Positions 12,435 to 24,961 of a stretch of 64,000 nucleotides of DNA are shown piece by piece. The notes below the pieces were generated by a model that was not told the origin of the DNA, did not search any database, and saw nothing but the letters and a program-made list of their open reading frames with translations. Both the position numbers and the translations under genes were made by a program. Source of the stretch: Cymbidium sinense (lineage: Eukaryota > Streptophyta > Magnoliopsida > Asparagales > Orchidaceae); NCBI GenBank assembly GCA_021442155.1, contig CM038215.1, forward strand, positions 3,372,976 to 3,436,975, read 5' to 3'. Every line of letters starts with the position of its first letter. Positions within the stretch are counted from its first letter, which is position 1.

Positions 12435-13740
12435 AAAAGGCTTTAAACCCTAAACTAAAACTTAAACCCTAAAGCTTAAGCTTAAACCCTAAAACCTAAA
12501 CCCCAAACCCTAAATCCTAAACCCTAAACTAACCCTAAATCCTAAATCGTAAACCCTAAACCCTAAAAAGCTAAAAAACTAAAGCTAAGCTAAATATAAT
12601 TGAAAATTAAAAGAAATAAAAAACCAAAACAAAATTACAAAAATAAAATCAAATAAAATTAAAAAATTAAAACTTAAACCAAAACTTAAACCTAAAAAGA
12701 AAAAAAATAAAACTAAAATAAAATAAAATAAAATAAAATAAATAAAAACTTAAACTAAACTTAATAATAAAAAAACCTAAATCAAATAAAAATTAAACCC
12801 AAAATAAAAATAAAGTAAACCTAAAATAAAATAAAATAAAAATTAAATAAAAACCTAAACCTAAAAAATAAACCTAAAAATAAATAATAAATAAAACCTA
12901 AACCTTAAACCAAAAAGAACCTAAACCTAAAATAAAAATAAAATAAATAAAATAAAATAAACCTAAACTAAAATAAAATAAACTAAATAAATAAAAGCTA
13001 AATGTAAACCTAAAATAAACTAAGCCTAAATCTAAACCTATACTAAATAAAATAAAATAAACTAAAAATAAACCTAAACTTAAACATAAACTAAAAAAAT
13101 AAAACCTAAAAATAAACTTAAAGTAAAACTTAAAAGCTAATTCTAACAAAATAAAATAAAAACCTAAACCTAAACGTAAAAATAAAAAATAAAACCAAAA
13201 CATAAAAAATAAAACAAAAATAAAACTCAATTAAAAAATAAACCTTAACTTAAAAAATAAACTAAAAAAACCTAAACCAAAATAAATAAACCTAAAATAA
13301 ACAAACTAAACTAAATAAAAATATAAAATAAGACTAAATAAAAATAAAAATTTAGAAAAACTCAAAAAAAAAACTAAATAAACCTAAACCTACCGATTTA
13401 CGTATTTTAAAAAAAATAGTAAACCCTAAATCCTAAACCTTAAAACCTAAACCCTAAACCCTAAACCCTAAAACTAACACTAAACCCCAACCCCTAAACC
13501 TACAACCTTAAACCTACAACCCAAAACCCAAAACCCAAAACCTAAAACCCTAAAACCCTAAACCTTAAACCCTAAACTCCCTAAACTAAACCCCCCTCCC
13601 ACCCTAACCACCCTAAACTAAACCATAAACCCTCCAAAACTCCTCCATCCTAAACCCACCAACTCACCATAAACCCCAAAATCTAAACCATAAACCCTAA
13701 ACCTTAAACTAACCCAAAACCTTAAAGCCTAAACCCTAAG
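12435..13740 (+). repeat. Degenerate telomere-like array
   Basis: CCCTAAA-rich at 12,440-12,560 and 13,430-13,740, AAATAAA/CCTAAA-rich between, with a unit marker at about 13,391. The stretch 13,500-13,690 has unusual variants (CCCCCCTCCCACCC, CTACAACCTT). No gene is present. Confidence 0.9.
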
Positions 13741-14229
13741 AGTGGGCAGAAACTTTACAATAGGGACATCACTGTCAACTAGGCTTAGTCTAGATCTAGC
13801 GGTAGAGGTGAAGGCAGAGGCGGTGGTTATCACAGTGGTGGTGGTGGATTTGGAGGTGCTAGTGGATATGGTGGTGGTGGTTAGAGCAGTGGTGATTATG
13901 GAGGCAGGAGGAGCGACTGAGGTTATAACCATGGTGGTGGCAGAGGAAAAGATCGGGGATATGATGGCAGCTATCACTACTCGAGAGGCGGGGTGGTTCT
14001 GATGGAAATTGGAAAAATTGAAGAACGGCCGATCTGATCTGCTGCTTATGGAATAGTGTATTTATAGCAAAGATGGTTCTACCTATCTAGGGTTTTTGAT
14101 TTGCTCTATGGGTGCTCATTTTTTATCAATGTCATCGCTTGTGTCTTTAGAAAACTTGGGGGTGCTACTTGGTTGATTAAATAGAAAATAAGAAATGTTG
14201 AATCTGAATTTGTTCTTTATTAAAAAAAT
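13741..14229 (+). pseudogene. GRP exon-2 pseudogene, copy 3
   Basis: Starts AGTGGGCAGAAAC directly after CCCTAAG. The frame is stopped at 13,780 (TAG in place of the CAG Gln codon of VNQA). The glycine-rich block and the 3' UTR with its final A-run are well preserved. With the following 260 bp of telomere-like sequence it forms the left flank of block A. The same arrangement, with a 5'-truncated GRP copy, flanks block B at 48,757, so this fragment was part of the duplicated segment. Confidence 0.85.
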
Positions 14230-14490
14230 TCTTAAACCTAAAACCCTAAACCCTAAACCCTAAACCTTAAACTAAAACTTAAACCTTAAACCTAAAACCT
14301 AAACCTTAAACCTTAAACCCTAAAAACCCTAAACTCTAAACACTAAACCCTAAACCCTAAACCCTATACCCTAAACCCTAAACCCTAAAAGCTAAAACAC
14401 TAAACCCTAAACCCTAAACCCTAAACCCCAAATCCTACACCCTAAACCTTAATTCCTAAACTAACCTTAAACCTTAAACTAACCCTAAAC
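14230..14490 (+). repeat. Telomere-like array, left flank of block A
   Basis: Short CCCTAAA-rich stretch that begins AAAAAATTCTTAAAC, a start shared only with 49,008-49,283. It joins the transposon block at CTTGAATAAAGATGTCATT (about 14,493). Confidence 0.9.
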
Positions 14491-14492
14491 CT

Positions 14493-15990
14493 TGAATAAA
14501 GATGTCATTCAAAGTATATCTAAATAATGATCTATTCCTAACATAGTTATGGTAGCTAAAGAAAATGTCTTTAAGAGACTTTCTCTTGACTATTAAAGAT
14601 TTCCATACCCTAAATCCTAACCCTAAATCTTATTATAATACCATATATTATAGTATAATGTATCATCATATATTTGAGCATGTGGTGATGTGTTTTTGGA
14701 TGTTATAAGATGTTTTGAAATTTTTTAGTATATTATAGTATTATGCCCTATAGTCTATATTAATATAAATCATAAAAAAAATTGATTTAATAAATTAGTT
14801 ACTGAAATTTGTTAAATTTAAACTAGGAATTAGGTTGTAGTGCCAAAGGTGTGCTATGCCACTTGTAGCCTAAAAGTAAGATTTTTTGTTCAAAATAAAT
14901 ATTATATGTTGTAGCATCATAAGTGAGACTTTAAAATGGTGGAATTTGGCCAAATTCATAATAGGTAGGGCATGGAAACATAATATATTATTTAAACTTA
15001 AAATATGTAAGTGATATGACTAAAATATATAGTTTTTTATTATTTAGACTAATTTTATGATTTTTTTTATCTTAAGCAATCCTTTATGATGTGATATGCA
15101 ATATAATATACTATAATATGTTATTGTGTATTGTAATATAGGATGTCATAACATAGCATAGCATCATGCATTATAGCATACTATTGTGTATTATTACTTG
15201 TTGTTTAACATATTTTAGTTTGCTATAATATGATGTCGTAGAGTTTGCACTAGTAAAATTCATAAAAATACTGATTAATAGGATGAGATGATGGGATTTG
15301 GCCAAATTTAAGGTAAGCTTTAGGGAACATCATTGGGGGTGTGCTATGGTGTGTCATTTAATCAAAAGAATTGAATTTTGCATCCAAAATAAATGTTCAT
15401 TTTTCAATCAAATTTTTTAAATTATTTTGCTTAATGTGATTCATTTTAGGGTGTAATGTAAGATAATATATTATATGAAAGCATATTAAAATATAATGTA
15501 CATAAAAAATATAACTTCACATATATATTAATGTGGTGGTGTGTTACTAAGTGTTATTGTACATTTTAGTATGTTTTACTTTTGTTATAATACATTAGGT
15601 CAAAACTCACAAAAATGTTAATTTGAAGGTTGAGATGGAAGAATTTGGCAAAATTCAAGGCATTCACCAAGAAGCAACACCAAAATTATGCTATTTTGTA
15701 CCATTTCTAATAGAAAAATAACATTTTTACATTTGAAATAAACATTATTCATATTTTGAGAAAATTTTCTTACTTATTCCTTTTAAGTGATTTTAATGAG
15801 GTGTAATGTTAGACTATATTATATTATAGCAAATTATAATATAACATCATATTTTATAATATAATACAGTGTGTTAATTTACACTATAATATGTTTAGCA
15901 TGATATTGTATAGTTATATTGAGCTTGCACCATCACAAATCATAAAATGTTGATTATAATGTTAAGATGATGTAATTTGAATGAATACAT
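14493..15990 (-). repeat. Block A: tandem repeat of about 345 bp (Tat 3' region)
   Basis: AT-rich, with a unit containing GGAATTTGGCCAAATTC followed by a GTGTGCTATG..CATTT segment and AGTATAATATATT-like motifs. Unit landmarks lie near 14,935, 15,290, 15,635 and 15,970, with a more diverged one near 14,800. In the sense of the minus-strand element this is far downstream of integrase. Tat/Ogre elements are known for repeat-rich 3' untranslated regions. It aligns with 49,284-50,890; A lacks about 115 bp present in B (near 14,905). Confidence 0.7.
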
Positions 15991-15999
15991 TGTTAGGCC

Positions 16000-16620
16000 T
16001 TTGGTTGAAGTATTAAAAGTGTCATAAGAGAAGAAATAAGATTTGATGAGAATTCCATGTCAAGGACATGGAGGGAGATCTGCTAGGAGATCACATATGC
16101 ATTGGACATGACATGTGAGTGGTCTATGTCGAGGGCATTGAAGAAGAAAATTTGCTAGGGATAAGGTTTGAATTTGATTTGATTATATGATTTATGAAAA
16201 GAAGATCCGCTAGGGATAAGAATCTTTAATCCACCGAGCATTAAGATCGAATCAAATTTAATTTGTTTTATTTTAATTGATGTGGAGACATATCTACTAG
16301 GGATATGGGCTCGAGTCCGCTTAGGATTGGGTATATGAACCTTCCACTAAGGAAGCAGGTTCGGGCTATCCACTAGGGATTGGGATTTGAGTTTGATTTC
16401 ATAGATTTATTTGGGGATGTATCCACTGGGGATAAGTGTTCTATTGGATTTCTTTGATTTAGACTCTACATGGGGGAGTTGGTTTAATTTGGCTCCACTA
16501 GGGAGGTTAGTTTTGAATTTGATTTGTTTTCATGACTTATTTATATATGATTTAAGGCTGCACTAGGGAGAAGGGTATGATTTAACTCCACTGAGGAAAA
16601 TCAGAAAGGGTTTAATTTAA
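16000..16620 (-). repeat. Block A: short degenerate repeats with CCACTAGGGA core
   Basis: The core (T)CCACTAGGGA/TCCGCTAGGGATAAG recurs about ten times at irregular 30-70-bp spacing, each followed by a variable GGTTYGAGTTTGATTT-like segment. There is no open frame. The counterpart in block B is 50,930-51,500. Confidence 0.65.
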
Positions 16621-16627
16621 TCTGAGT

Positions 16628-17961
16628 TAATGTATAGACCTTGTTGGTGTGCGATGGACCCACTGAGAAGGGGCTATATCAGCTTTGACCTACCTCACGT
16701 TTACAAATGCAAAGGGATAGTCCACCGATTGTGGGATAGAGCTAGGCAACCTAATGGGATGCTTTTTGATGTGTAATGGCTGTGCTAGAAAGAAGGCATA
16801 ACAAACTTACATCTTCTAAAGTGAGGAACAATCACTGGGGTGAACTGTTGGATGCACAACAAATCTAACTTGACCTAGCGTGACTACTGAGTGAATGCCG
16901 CTGAGGACTTATGTCAACGCAAAAAGTAGTCAGAATTAATTTTATCTTAATTTCATGTGATTTTATATTATTTATTTGGTTTAGTTTGATTTTGAATTGA
17001 GGGCATATTTACTGGGGATGTGAGCTCGATCAAGTTTGATATATTTAATGTATATACCATGCCGGTGTGCGATGGACCCACTGAGAAGGGGATATATCAG
17101 ACTTGTCCTATCTTAGATTTATAAATCCAAAAGGATATTCTACTAGCCGTGGGATGGAGCTAGCCAACCTATGGGGTTTCCATTATGTGTGCAACGGTTG
17201 TTCTAGGAAGAAGACATGGCAGACTTACATCTTCTAAAGCAGGGGACAACTCTGGTGACAAACGATTTGAGGCGATTTGAGTGAATGTGGTTGGGGACTT
17301 ACATCAACTCAAGAGTTATCAAATGATTCTAATAGGGAGTTTTGATGGCACTGCCTTAAAGATAGGATACCTTCTTGGGAAAAAGGTACTATTAGGGGTG
17401 TCCTCCTAATCCACAAGTGAATAAATATTTTGTTTATATGTTTGCATGGACCCTGTTAGTGTTTGAGCGACCACACTAAAAGGGGCTATGTCAGCCTTAA
17501 CCTATCTCAGATTTATTGGACCAAGGGGGAATCTGCACATCCATAGGATGGATTCTCCAACAACAGGGGTGGTTACTCAGAAAGGGGAACTGTCCAATCT
17601 AATACTAACCCGGGTAGTGTCTAAATTGGGTCACAAAGAACATGATCTAAATATAGTGCCCACAGGGGAGGTGCTGCTAGGAGCATTATTCTAATCCCTA
17701 AAAAAGAAAGCCTATAGGTGTACGGTGGCCAACTTAAGGAGAAAGTGTAGCAGACTTACATATACCATGAGTGGTGTATCCTAAGGTGTGAGAAATATCA
17801 AACCTAAGTTGTATCCATCAACATGAGTGATGTATCCATCAGCAAACCTAAGGTGTCTGTTGGTGTGTAATGATCAATCTAGAAAGAAAGCAACTAGCCT
17901 TACAACTTTCCAAGTGGAACTGATCATCAAAATAGTCTGTTAGCACCTGACAAATGCTATC
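16628..17961 (-). repeat. Block A: tandem repeat of about 400 bp, three main copies
   Basis: A unit starting GACC.TG..GGTGTGCGATGGA, then CCACTGAGAAGGGGCTATAT, then a GAAGAAGGCATAGCAGACTTACATC segment, begins near 16,635, 17,052 and 17,447. A partial fourth starts near 17,850. The sequence ends at a deletion breakpoint at about 17,961, where it joins the integrase relic. The 68-codon open frame at 17,488 is inside a repeat unit and is not a gene. Confidence 0.7.
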
Positions 17962-18620
17962 TTTGATCTCAGTGCTCTTGAATATAGTATCATTATCATG
18001 TATAATTAATCAAGACACTCAAAAAATATATACGATATGGTTCCTAAACCATTGGAGCACATGATGAGCTGTGACCTCCTTGAGTGGAATCACTTTCGCC
18101 CATTTTGAAAAGTAGTTAGTAGCATCTAAGATGAATCGATGACCCTTGAAAGAAAGAGGATCAATCGAACCCACTATGCTGGTACCCCAACACTCGAATG
18201 GCCATGAGGCAAATGTAAGATGTAGAATGTTGGGTGGTTGGTGTAAGACCACACCATATATTTGACATTGGTGGCCTCGCTTAGCTGTATCCATACAATC
18301 TTCGATCATTGATGGCCAGTAGTATCCTAGTCTCTTGATATTGGCTTTCATCTTCATACTAGATTTGCTGCTTCCACATAATCCTGAGTGTACCTCAATC
18401 ATAATTTTATGGGCTTCATGCTTGTCTAAATAACATAACCATATATGATCGAAAGAGTGCTGGCATAAGACACCATCCACAAGAGCATAGGAAAGTTCTC
18501 TTTGCTTCATCTGATAGGCTTGAGACTTCTCTTGAGGTAGTTTGCCTTTATTTAGGTAATCCATGAATGGTTGCCTCTAATCTAACTTCTCATCCTTGTT
18601 GGCAATGACAACCTCCCCTT
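17962..18620 (-). pseudogene. Block A: integrase relic, Tat-type Ty3/gypsy
   Basis: On the minus strand, 18,564-18,019 is open for 181 codons. It contains the HHCC zinc-binding part (EAHKIMIEVHSG ... RLGYYWPSMIEDCMD ... HQCQIYG, with one Cys position altered to Gly) and the start of the catalytic core (WPFECWGTSIVGSI ... ATNYFSKW). The first catalytic Asp expected in the WG-x-D position is Ser. The core is cut off at about 17,961 shortly after a degenerate DN motif, so the remaining catalytic part and the C-terminal domain are missing. In block B the same region is longer. Confidence 0.85.
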
Positions 18621-18629
18621 CAAGAGAGT

Positions 18630-19150
18630 ACTTTTTAATGAGTTCAATATCAATAAAGGATAAGACTTATCTATTTTAGACCTTTATTGATATGGACTCA
18701 TCCTCCAGACATGCCAACTCCTTGGCAAGCTTGGCTAAAGATACACTATAATGTTCTCTCCTCGAGGAATCTTATAAATGGTAACCTTTAAGATTTAAGC
18801 CAATAGCTAAATGGTGTACTTATGGTAGTGATGAAGCTTGGGCTTTATAACCTTATATGACCCAGCGATTTGGTTGATAACTAGCACAGAATCCCCAAAG
18901 ATGTTGATGTTCTGGATGCTTAGAGTAATGACTAACTCCAAATCGATAATCAAAGCCTCATATTTGGCTTTAATGTTAGTGCAAGGACTGGACAGATGAT
19001 ATGAGAATCTCATCACACCACGATCTGTAGTTAAGAGAACTATATCTACCCTTTCCTTTCCTAGAATAGTATATTATGGTTCTTCTCTTCTTTGAGAGAA
19101 AGCTGCACCATCAAAGTACATCTCCCAGTAGTGAATGCTAGTATACCTAA
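18630..19150 (-). pseudogene. Block A: archaeal-type RNase H (aRH) relic
   Basis: 19,016-18,807 on the minus strand encodes the typical Tat aRH pattern SPCTNIKAKYEALIIDLEL and NIFGDSVLVINQIAGSYKV. The Asp of FGDS is kept, but the AEYEA motif reads AKYEA. A further part in other frames extends towards 18,640 (a WPDDE-like segment). This extra RNase H between RNase H and integrase is diagnostic of the Tat branch. The frame is broken. Confidence 0.85.
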
Positions 19151-19199
19151 GTTTATAATTTGTTCATCGGGAAGATCATCACTAAGCAAAAATTCAGCA

Positions 19200-19790
19200 A
19201 AAGTAGTGTACTACTAACAACTCTGTTAGCATCAGCCGTATCATGAGATGCTGTAGTGGATTAATCTTAGAGATTAAGTTCTCCTTATCAAAAACCATGT
19301 AGTGTTGTATTTTGAGAAGCAAAGATTAAATCTATGCAATGCTTCGCAATGGGTGGATAATTAGCCTCAGTAAGGATTAGACGATGGCTGAGGTAGTAGA
19401 GTGCCTTCCCTTTATCATTAGCTTGGGCCAACAAAGCACAAAGGGAGTTATCTAATGCAACAGTGTAAAGTATGAGCGACTTGCTAGGGATAGGGGCTAG
19501 TAGAACCGACAGCGTCATCAGGTAATGCTTAAACTTGGCATCCATTTTGATAAGAGCTGAGAATGGCTGACATCTTCATGATAGGTTGGATATAAAGCAT
19601 CTTAGATACGCCAACTGCCCTTGGAATAATCTGAGTTAAGTTAAACTTTTAGGGGGTGGCATTTCTAATATCACCTTGATCTTGTTCGCATCAATTTTGA
19701 TACCCTGGTGTTAGCCAACAAACCCAAGGAATTTTCCTGAAGTTACTCTAAATGCACACTTCAGGGGGTTTATTTTGAGGTTAAATTATC
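19200..19790 (-). pseudogene. Block A: RT C-terminus and RNase H relic
   Basis: 19,545-19,288 reads HYLMTLSVLLAPIPSKSLI.. and ..LDNSLCALLAQ, ..ALYYLSHRLILTEANYPPI, the standard start of a gypsy RNase H domain. The RT thumb/connection to the right (to about 19,790) is recognisable only in fragments. Some sequence present in block B (after the ISNLSGRCQPF motif) is missing here. Confidence 0.8.
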
Positions 19791-20302
19791 TTAACTATTT
19801 GAAAACTACTCTCGAGTCAAAGAGATGGTTTTTCATTTCTCTACTTTTGACCACAAGATTGTCGACATAGTACTCGTCTTGATGATGAATGAGTTCATCG
19901 AAGATTTGTGTCATAGCCCGCTTATATTTAGCACCGACATTTTTAAGGCTGACAGGCATGACCTTATGATAATAGGTTCTGATCGGGATTCTAAAAGTAG
20001 TATTTCTTTCATCTTCAAGGGCCATTTTTATTTTGTTATATCTATATGAGCCATCCATGAAAGAGAATATTGCATGAGATAAGGCAATGTTCACTATCAA
20101 TTAAGGGATTGGTAGTGGAAATTCTTCTTTTGGACATGCCTTATTTAAATCCCTAAAATCGACGCATAAGTGAATTTGGTCATTCTTTTCTTAACTTGGA
20201 TGATGCTGGATAACCCAGTAGGGTATTTTTCTTATTGGATGAAGTGAGCATCGATCAATTTTTTGACTTCATAAATGACCTATTGTTCTATGTCTAATCG
20301 CA
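19791..20302 (-). pseudogene. Block A: reverse transcriptase relic
   Basis: 20,250-20,120 (minus) still reads IHLCVDFRDLNKACP and EEFPLP, then a stop. 20,100-19,795 continues with FSFMDGSYRYNKI, VMPVSLKNVGAKYKRAM and the active-site box as YVDN instead of YVDD. The N-terminus is lost at a deletion at about 20,303. RT inactivation is certain from the stop codons and the active-site change. Confidence 0.9.
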
Positions 20303-20400
20303 CAAACACATAAATGATTTTTATGTCTTGGGTAGCTAGGGTATATACACTTCTTCATAGCACATAAAAATCATTCCTCATAGCCCTAGCTACCCAAGAC
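20303..20400. other. Deletion junction with inverted filler
   Basis: Compared with block B, about 3.8 kb (equivalent to 56,480-60,270) is missing here. The join holds a short inverted copy of the sequence to its right: GTCTTGGGTAGCTAGGG at 20,324-20,340 faces CCCTAGCTACCCAAGAC at 20,384-20,400, and ATGATTTTTATG faces CATAAAAATCAT. This is the pattern left by template switching during end joining. Confidence 0.75.
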
Positions 20401-23400
20401 AACTTTCTAGAGCCACTCCATAAGCTCCCAAGCTTGTTCCTCGATTAGAAAATGCCATCCTGTCTGTCTTGAAATATTACACTCCCATTTTTGACCTTAC
20501 TTCCCCATTTTGCCATCAAACTCAAATTAACTTTGCATGCACCTTCCCTAGGCCTCATCGAGCGAGAACAAACCATCTCCTAAGCTTCCTGAGCACAGGT
20601 GGTGGGACTTCAATCAAAGTTGAGATCCAAATCATTGGTTCATGGCCTTTCAAGCAAACATCAAGGAATTGATCCAATTGTTGCTCAATAGGGCTTCATC
20701 TCCATTAGATGAAGCTTTTTCAATCGTTCAAGCTGCCGGTCTTGAGCTTCGGTAATGTATGCTTCCAAAACTAATCCTTAAGCAAAAAATGGGTTGGATC
20801 TTTTTGAAGAAAACTTGCATCTCATGTAATTTTGACTGTTAGATCCACTCTAATTGATGTCAAGAAGGTGTGGGATCCTTTTGGAGTTGTCAAAGCTCGT
20901 GTAAGCTCAAATCAAGGGAAGCCGACAAACTCCATTCTCCCTCACTCGCGTGAAGTTAGATTACGCACCATCAATTTTGAGTGATTGGAATGGACGATCG
21001 TGATTTGATCCACTAGATCGAAATGATTTAATCCTATTAAGTTATGGGATTAATCATAGCTATCCAGTCTTAGATCGAATGGTGGACAAGAAAGCGCATT
21101 CGTCACCGCCACATAGGTGCTGAGTCGGATAAGTTTTAAGTAGCCAATTTTGCAGTGCCACATGGAGAGTGTGCCATGTGGCGCCAACAGGATTAGGCTT
21201 TAATTAGGCTTAATTAATCATTTTTAATGGCTGAAACTTCTAAAAATCATAAAAAATCATAGAGAAATAAAAATAATGCAAATAAATACTCATTTTAAAG
21301 GTATTTCAGAATATAATTAATTAAAAATAATTTTAACTAATTTTGAACACTAATTAAGGTTTAATTAAAGTTTAATTGCAAAAATTATTAGCTTTCTTAC
21401 TCATTAATTACTTGATCAATTAATCCCAAATTTTATGGGTTAATTTAATGGGATGACCTCTATCTCCCATGATTTGTTTGGGATTTCTTGCTCACTTAAT
21501 TAGGAAAATTGATAAATTAAACCTTAAATACTCTTTTAAGTTAATTAATGATTAATTAATCTCATTAATAGTAACAAATTAGTTAATTAAGTTTATTAAT
21601 CATTGTTCAACAGTAAGTGAACTAAGGAATAGGGTTGGGACCCCTTTCCCTAAGTTCTTTTCACCCTTTTTTTAAAATGAAATTAATTAAGATTTAACAA
21701 ATTAATTAAATAACTTAATCAAATTGAAATCATGATCACATCAGACCTTAATTAATTAAATCATGGAGTAGATCTTTAGGTGTTTAATACCCTAAAGGAG
21801 TTTAATGAAATTATGGTTAGTACACATTTATGGGAAAACCATAAGAGTAATTAATTAAGTCCCTTAATCTAATTAAATATTAATGATGAGCCAATTGCAT
21901 TAGGCCTCATTTATTTCCTAGGATCATTGAAAGTTTATTTTCCTTGCATATCATGTTGGCTCATAATTATTTAATTAATTACTTTAAGGTGGCATAGGTA
22001 AGGGTGCTTAATTAATCTAATTAAAGGTTCAACTTAATTAACCCATAAAATCAACTTAATTACATTTCCTTAAATTAAATCTTATCACTAATGTGGGAAT
22101 GGGTTTAAAAAACAAGTGATGATTTCTCTTCTCCTCTTTAAATCAAATGAAATCCAAAACTTAATTAATAAAAAAGCTTTGGTTTGCTTTGAATAATCCT
22201 ATTTGATTTGATTGTCCTTAAGAACTAGTTTGGTTGAATGAATCGCATGCTTATATTTGATTTTTTTTCCAATCATGTTAATTTTGTTATGTCATTTGAA
22301 TTCATGCATCCATCTTTTCAAAATAAAGTAAAATAAAATGGATTTCCTTTATGTAAGCTTGCATGTGTTGATTTAATTTAATATATGCTTGGCTATTATC
22401 ACTATTAAATCGAAATGTACTTTTCAAAAGCTTATAAATAAATAATAATATGTGTTATGATGCTAGTTATAAATACATAAGAAATGCATGTGCTTATAGC
22501 TTAAGTGTATGAATGTTGAGTTCTCTTTCCTCTATTCATTTCCTGATTTATATAAGATTGAATGGTAATGGGTATATAGTCTGGACATCCCGGGAACACG
22601 AGGCTTTAATTAGCCCCAAGAAGGTCATTTTATTACCTCACTTCCTTGGTTTAACAATGACACACACCCATTTGATTTCATTCTTATGAATTTCAACATT
22701 AGATATTGGATAGAGCTTTAATTCATACATATAAATGATTCAATAAAAAAATATAGTCTTTGCATGGTTTTCTTTCCCTCATTTATGTATACATCCATGT
22801 GTGTCCAAGAAAAGCAAGTATATAGTCTGGACATCCCAAGAATATGAGGCTTTAGTTTGCCCCAAGGAGGTCATCTAATTACCTCACTTCCCTAGTTTAA
22901 CAATGACACGTACTGGCCTATATCTTTGTACATGTGTATGTATATGTGATTAGTGAATGGAAATCCCATTTTATAATAAAATTGCATGCATTCATAATTG
23001 TCTAAGTGGTTGAATTAATTAGCCATATGATTTGGACCTTACTTCCTATGTTTATTTATAAGAATTTACATATTTTTGAATCCAAATAGGTATATAGTCT
23101 GGACATCCCAAGAATACGAGGCTTTAGCTACCTCCAAGGAGGTCATTTGATTACCTCATTTCCTTGGTTTGACAATGACACATGCCTATTTAATTTCATT
23201 CTTATGTCATTTTAGTATAAGAGTTTGGATAAAGTTTTAATTTAATATGTTTAAATAATTCAATCAAATAAAATATAAATTCTAGACATACACATACATT
23301 CATCATTTATGTGTGTTATAATATGTTGCATGTATAGATAAACTTACGATTAAATCATATGGATGTTACATGTGTTGGAAATGAATGCTTTAATATATGT

Positions 23401-24335
23401 CATGTGGTAGTAATTCAATTAAATTAATCTTAAGATGCCTTTCATTTTGAATATGACTATTTAAAGTGAACCTAAACTTAGGATTAATTAAATCATTTAG
23501 TTAGTCATTCACTAAAGAGAACTAAATCAAATTAATATACTTTAGAAAGTGATTTAAGGTTGGGATGAAAGAGGGCAATTCTTTTTTCCTCTCATTATAA
23601 GACTTAGTTTCTTAGTGTAATCAAATGAAGAAAAAAACACAAATTACAATTCTTAAATCAATTAAACTACTTCATGTGAAATCAACCTTTCATGTTAAAT
23701 TGATCTACACTTAGAAAATACAACACTAATGCCTAACAAGACTGACCACACAAGCCTTAATAAAAATATTAGAATTTAGTCACCACTTATAGCTCTAAGT
23801 TAGGGCGGTGTATGATGTGATGTATGTTTTGTTTTATGATGTATTATTTAAGAATGGATGTTAAGGCGTATGCTTCATAGACTAGATGATAAGCCAATAT
23901 TAGCCTAATCATGTTTTCTGAAGGGGATTATGCTTAAGGGATACTTAAAAATAAATGTGCAGGTTGCTAAAATCCTTAAGCATAATCCAAGTTAGATGTG
24001 TGGCGTTACCCATGTGTAGGGTACTAAGTCCAAATTATAAATACAACTGCTTAGGATTATATGTATATTTAGCTAACATCTATTTTGTAGATGTAGTTAG
24101 ATTTACTTTTCTCATAAATTTAATTTTTGCAATAGGAATTAGGAATAGTGTTGTGAGGGATTAGGATGAGTAGTGGCCAGAAGGCTTTGTCCTGGGGTGC
24201 CCTGTGATGCCTTCGAAGCAAGCACCATCCAAATCAAAGAAGGTACCAAATAAAAAATGGAGATATGAAGAAAGAAAACCCCCATAGCGTTTAATACAAT
24301 CATAATTATTCTTTCGTATCCCAAGTTGAATAAGG
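20384..24335. mobile_element. LTR-like repeat block, copy 2
   Basis: Aligns along its length with 60,280-64,000. From 21,790 on it also aligns with copy 1 (1,630-4,205). The three internal sub-repeats (TATAGTCTGGACATCC) start near 22,573, 22,820 and 23,093. The block is cut directly into telomere-like sequence at about 24,335 (after GGGAGAGCTTA). The orientation relative to the minus-strand pol places it on the 5' side, consistent with a 5' LTR and leader. Termini and a primer-binding site could not be fixed. Small open frames inside are unsupported. Confidence 0.75.
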
Positions 24336-24913
24336 GGAGAGCTTATCCCTAAACCTTAAACCCTCAACCCTAAACCCTAAAACACTAAACCCTAAATCCT
24401 AAACCCTAATCTTATCCCTAAACCTTAAACCCTCAACCCTAAACCCTAAAACCCTAAACCTTAAACCTTAAACTAACCCTAAACCCTAAACCCTAAAAAC
24501 CCTAAACCTTAAAGCCTAAATTTTAAACCTTAAACCCTAAAACCTAAACTAACACTAAACCCTAAGCTAACCCTAAATCTTAAACTTTAATCCTTAAAAC
24601 CCTAAACCCGAAAGCCTAAACACTAAACCCTAAACACTAAACACTAAACCCTAACCCTAACCCTAAACCCTAAACCCTACAACCCTAAACCCTAAACTTT
24701 AAACCTTAAACCCTAAAAACCTAAAAACCTAAAAACCTAAACCTAAACAAAATAAAACCTAAAATAAAAATAAATAAAAAAACCTAAACTAAAACATAAA
24801 CCTAAAAAAAATAAAATAAAATAAACTGAAATAAAATATATAAAAACTAAACTAAACTAAAAAGTAAAATAAACCCAAAAATAAAAAGCCTAAAAAATAA
24901 ACTAAATAAATAA

Positions 24914-24961
24914 AAGTAGAAATGTTGAATTTGAATTTGTTATGTGTTAAAAAAAAACCAA
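24914..24961 (+). pseudogene. GRP 3'-UTR tail remnant 1
   Basis: Only the last 45 or so bases of the GRP unit (AGTAGAAATGTTGAATTTG, then AATTTGTTATGTGTTAAAAA) remain, fused directly to an AAATAAA-rich unit end. The rest of the GRP fragment and the boundary marker are gone, as expected after unequal recombination. Confidence 0.8.

Noticed and set aside
12898..13230. Minus-strand frames rich in Phe, Leu and Tyr (also 47,338-47,568), which look like membrane proteins
   Set aside because: Direct translation of the TTTATTT/TTTAGG repeat; no start context or conservation.
17488..17694. 68-codon frame within the 400-bp repeats (likewise 51,915-52,100)
   Set aside because: It lies inside a tandem repeat unit, is not conserved between units or between blocks A and B, and has no recognisable domain.
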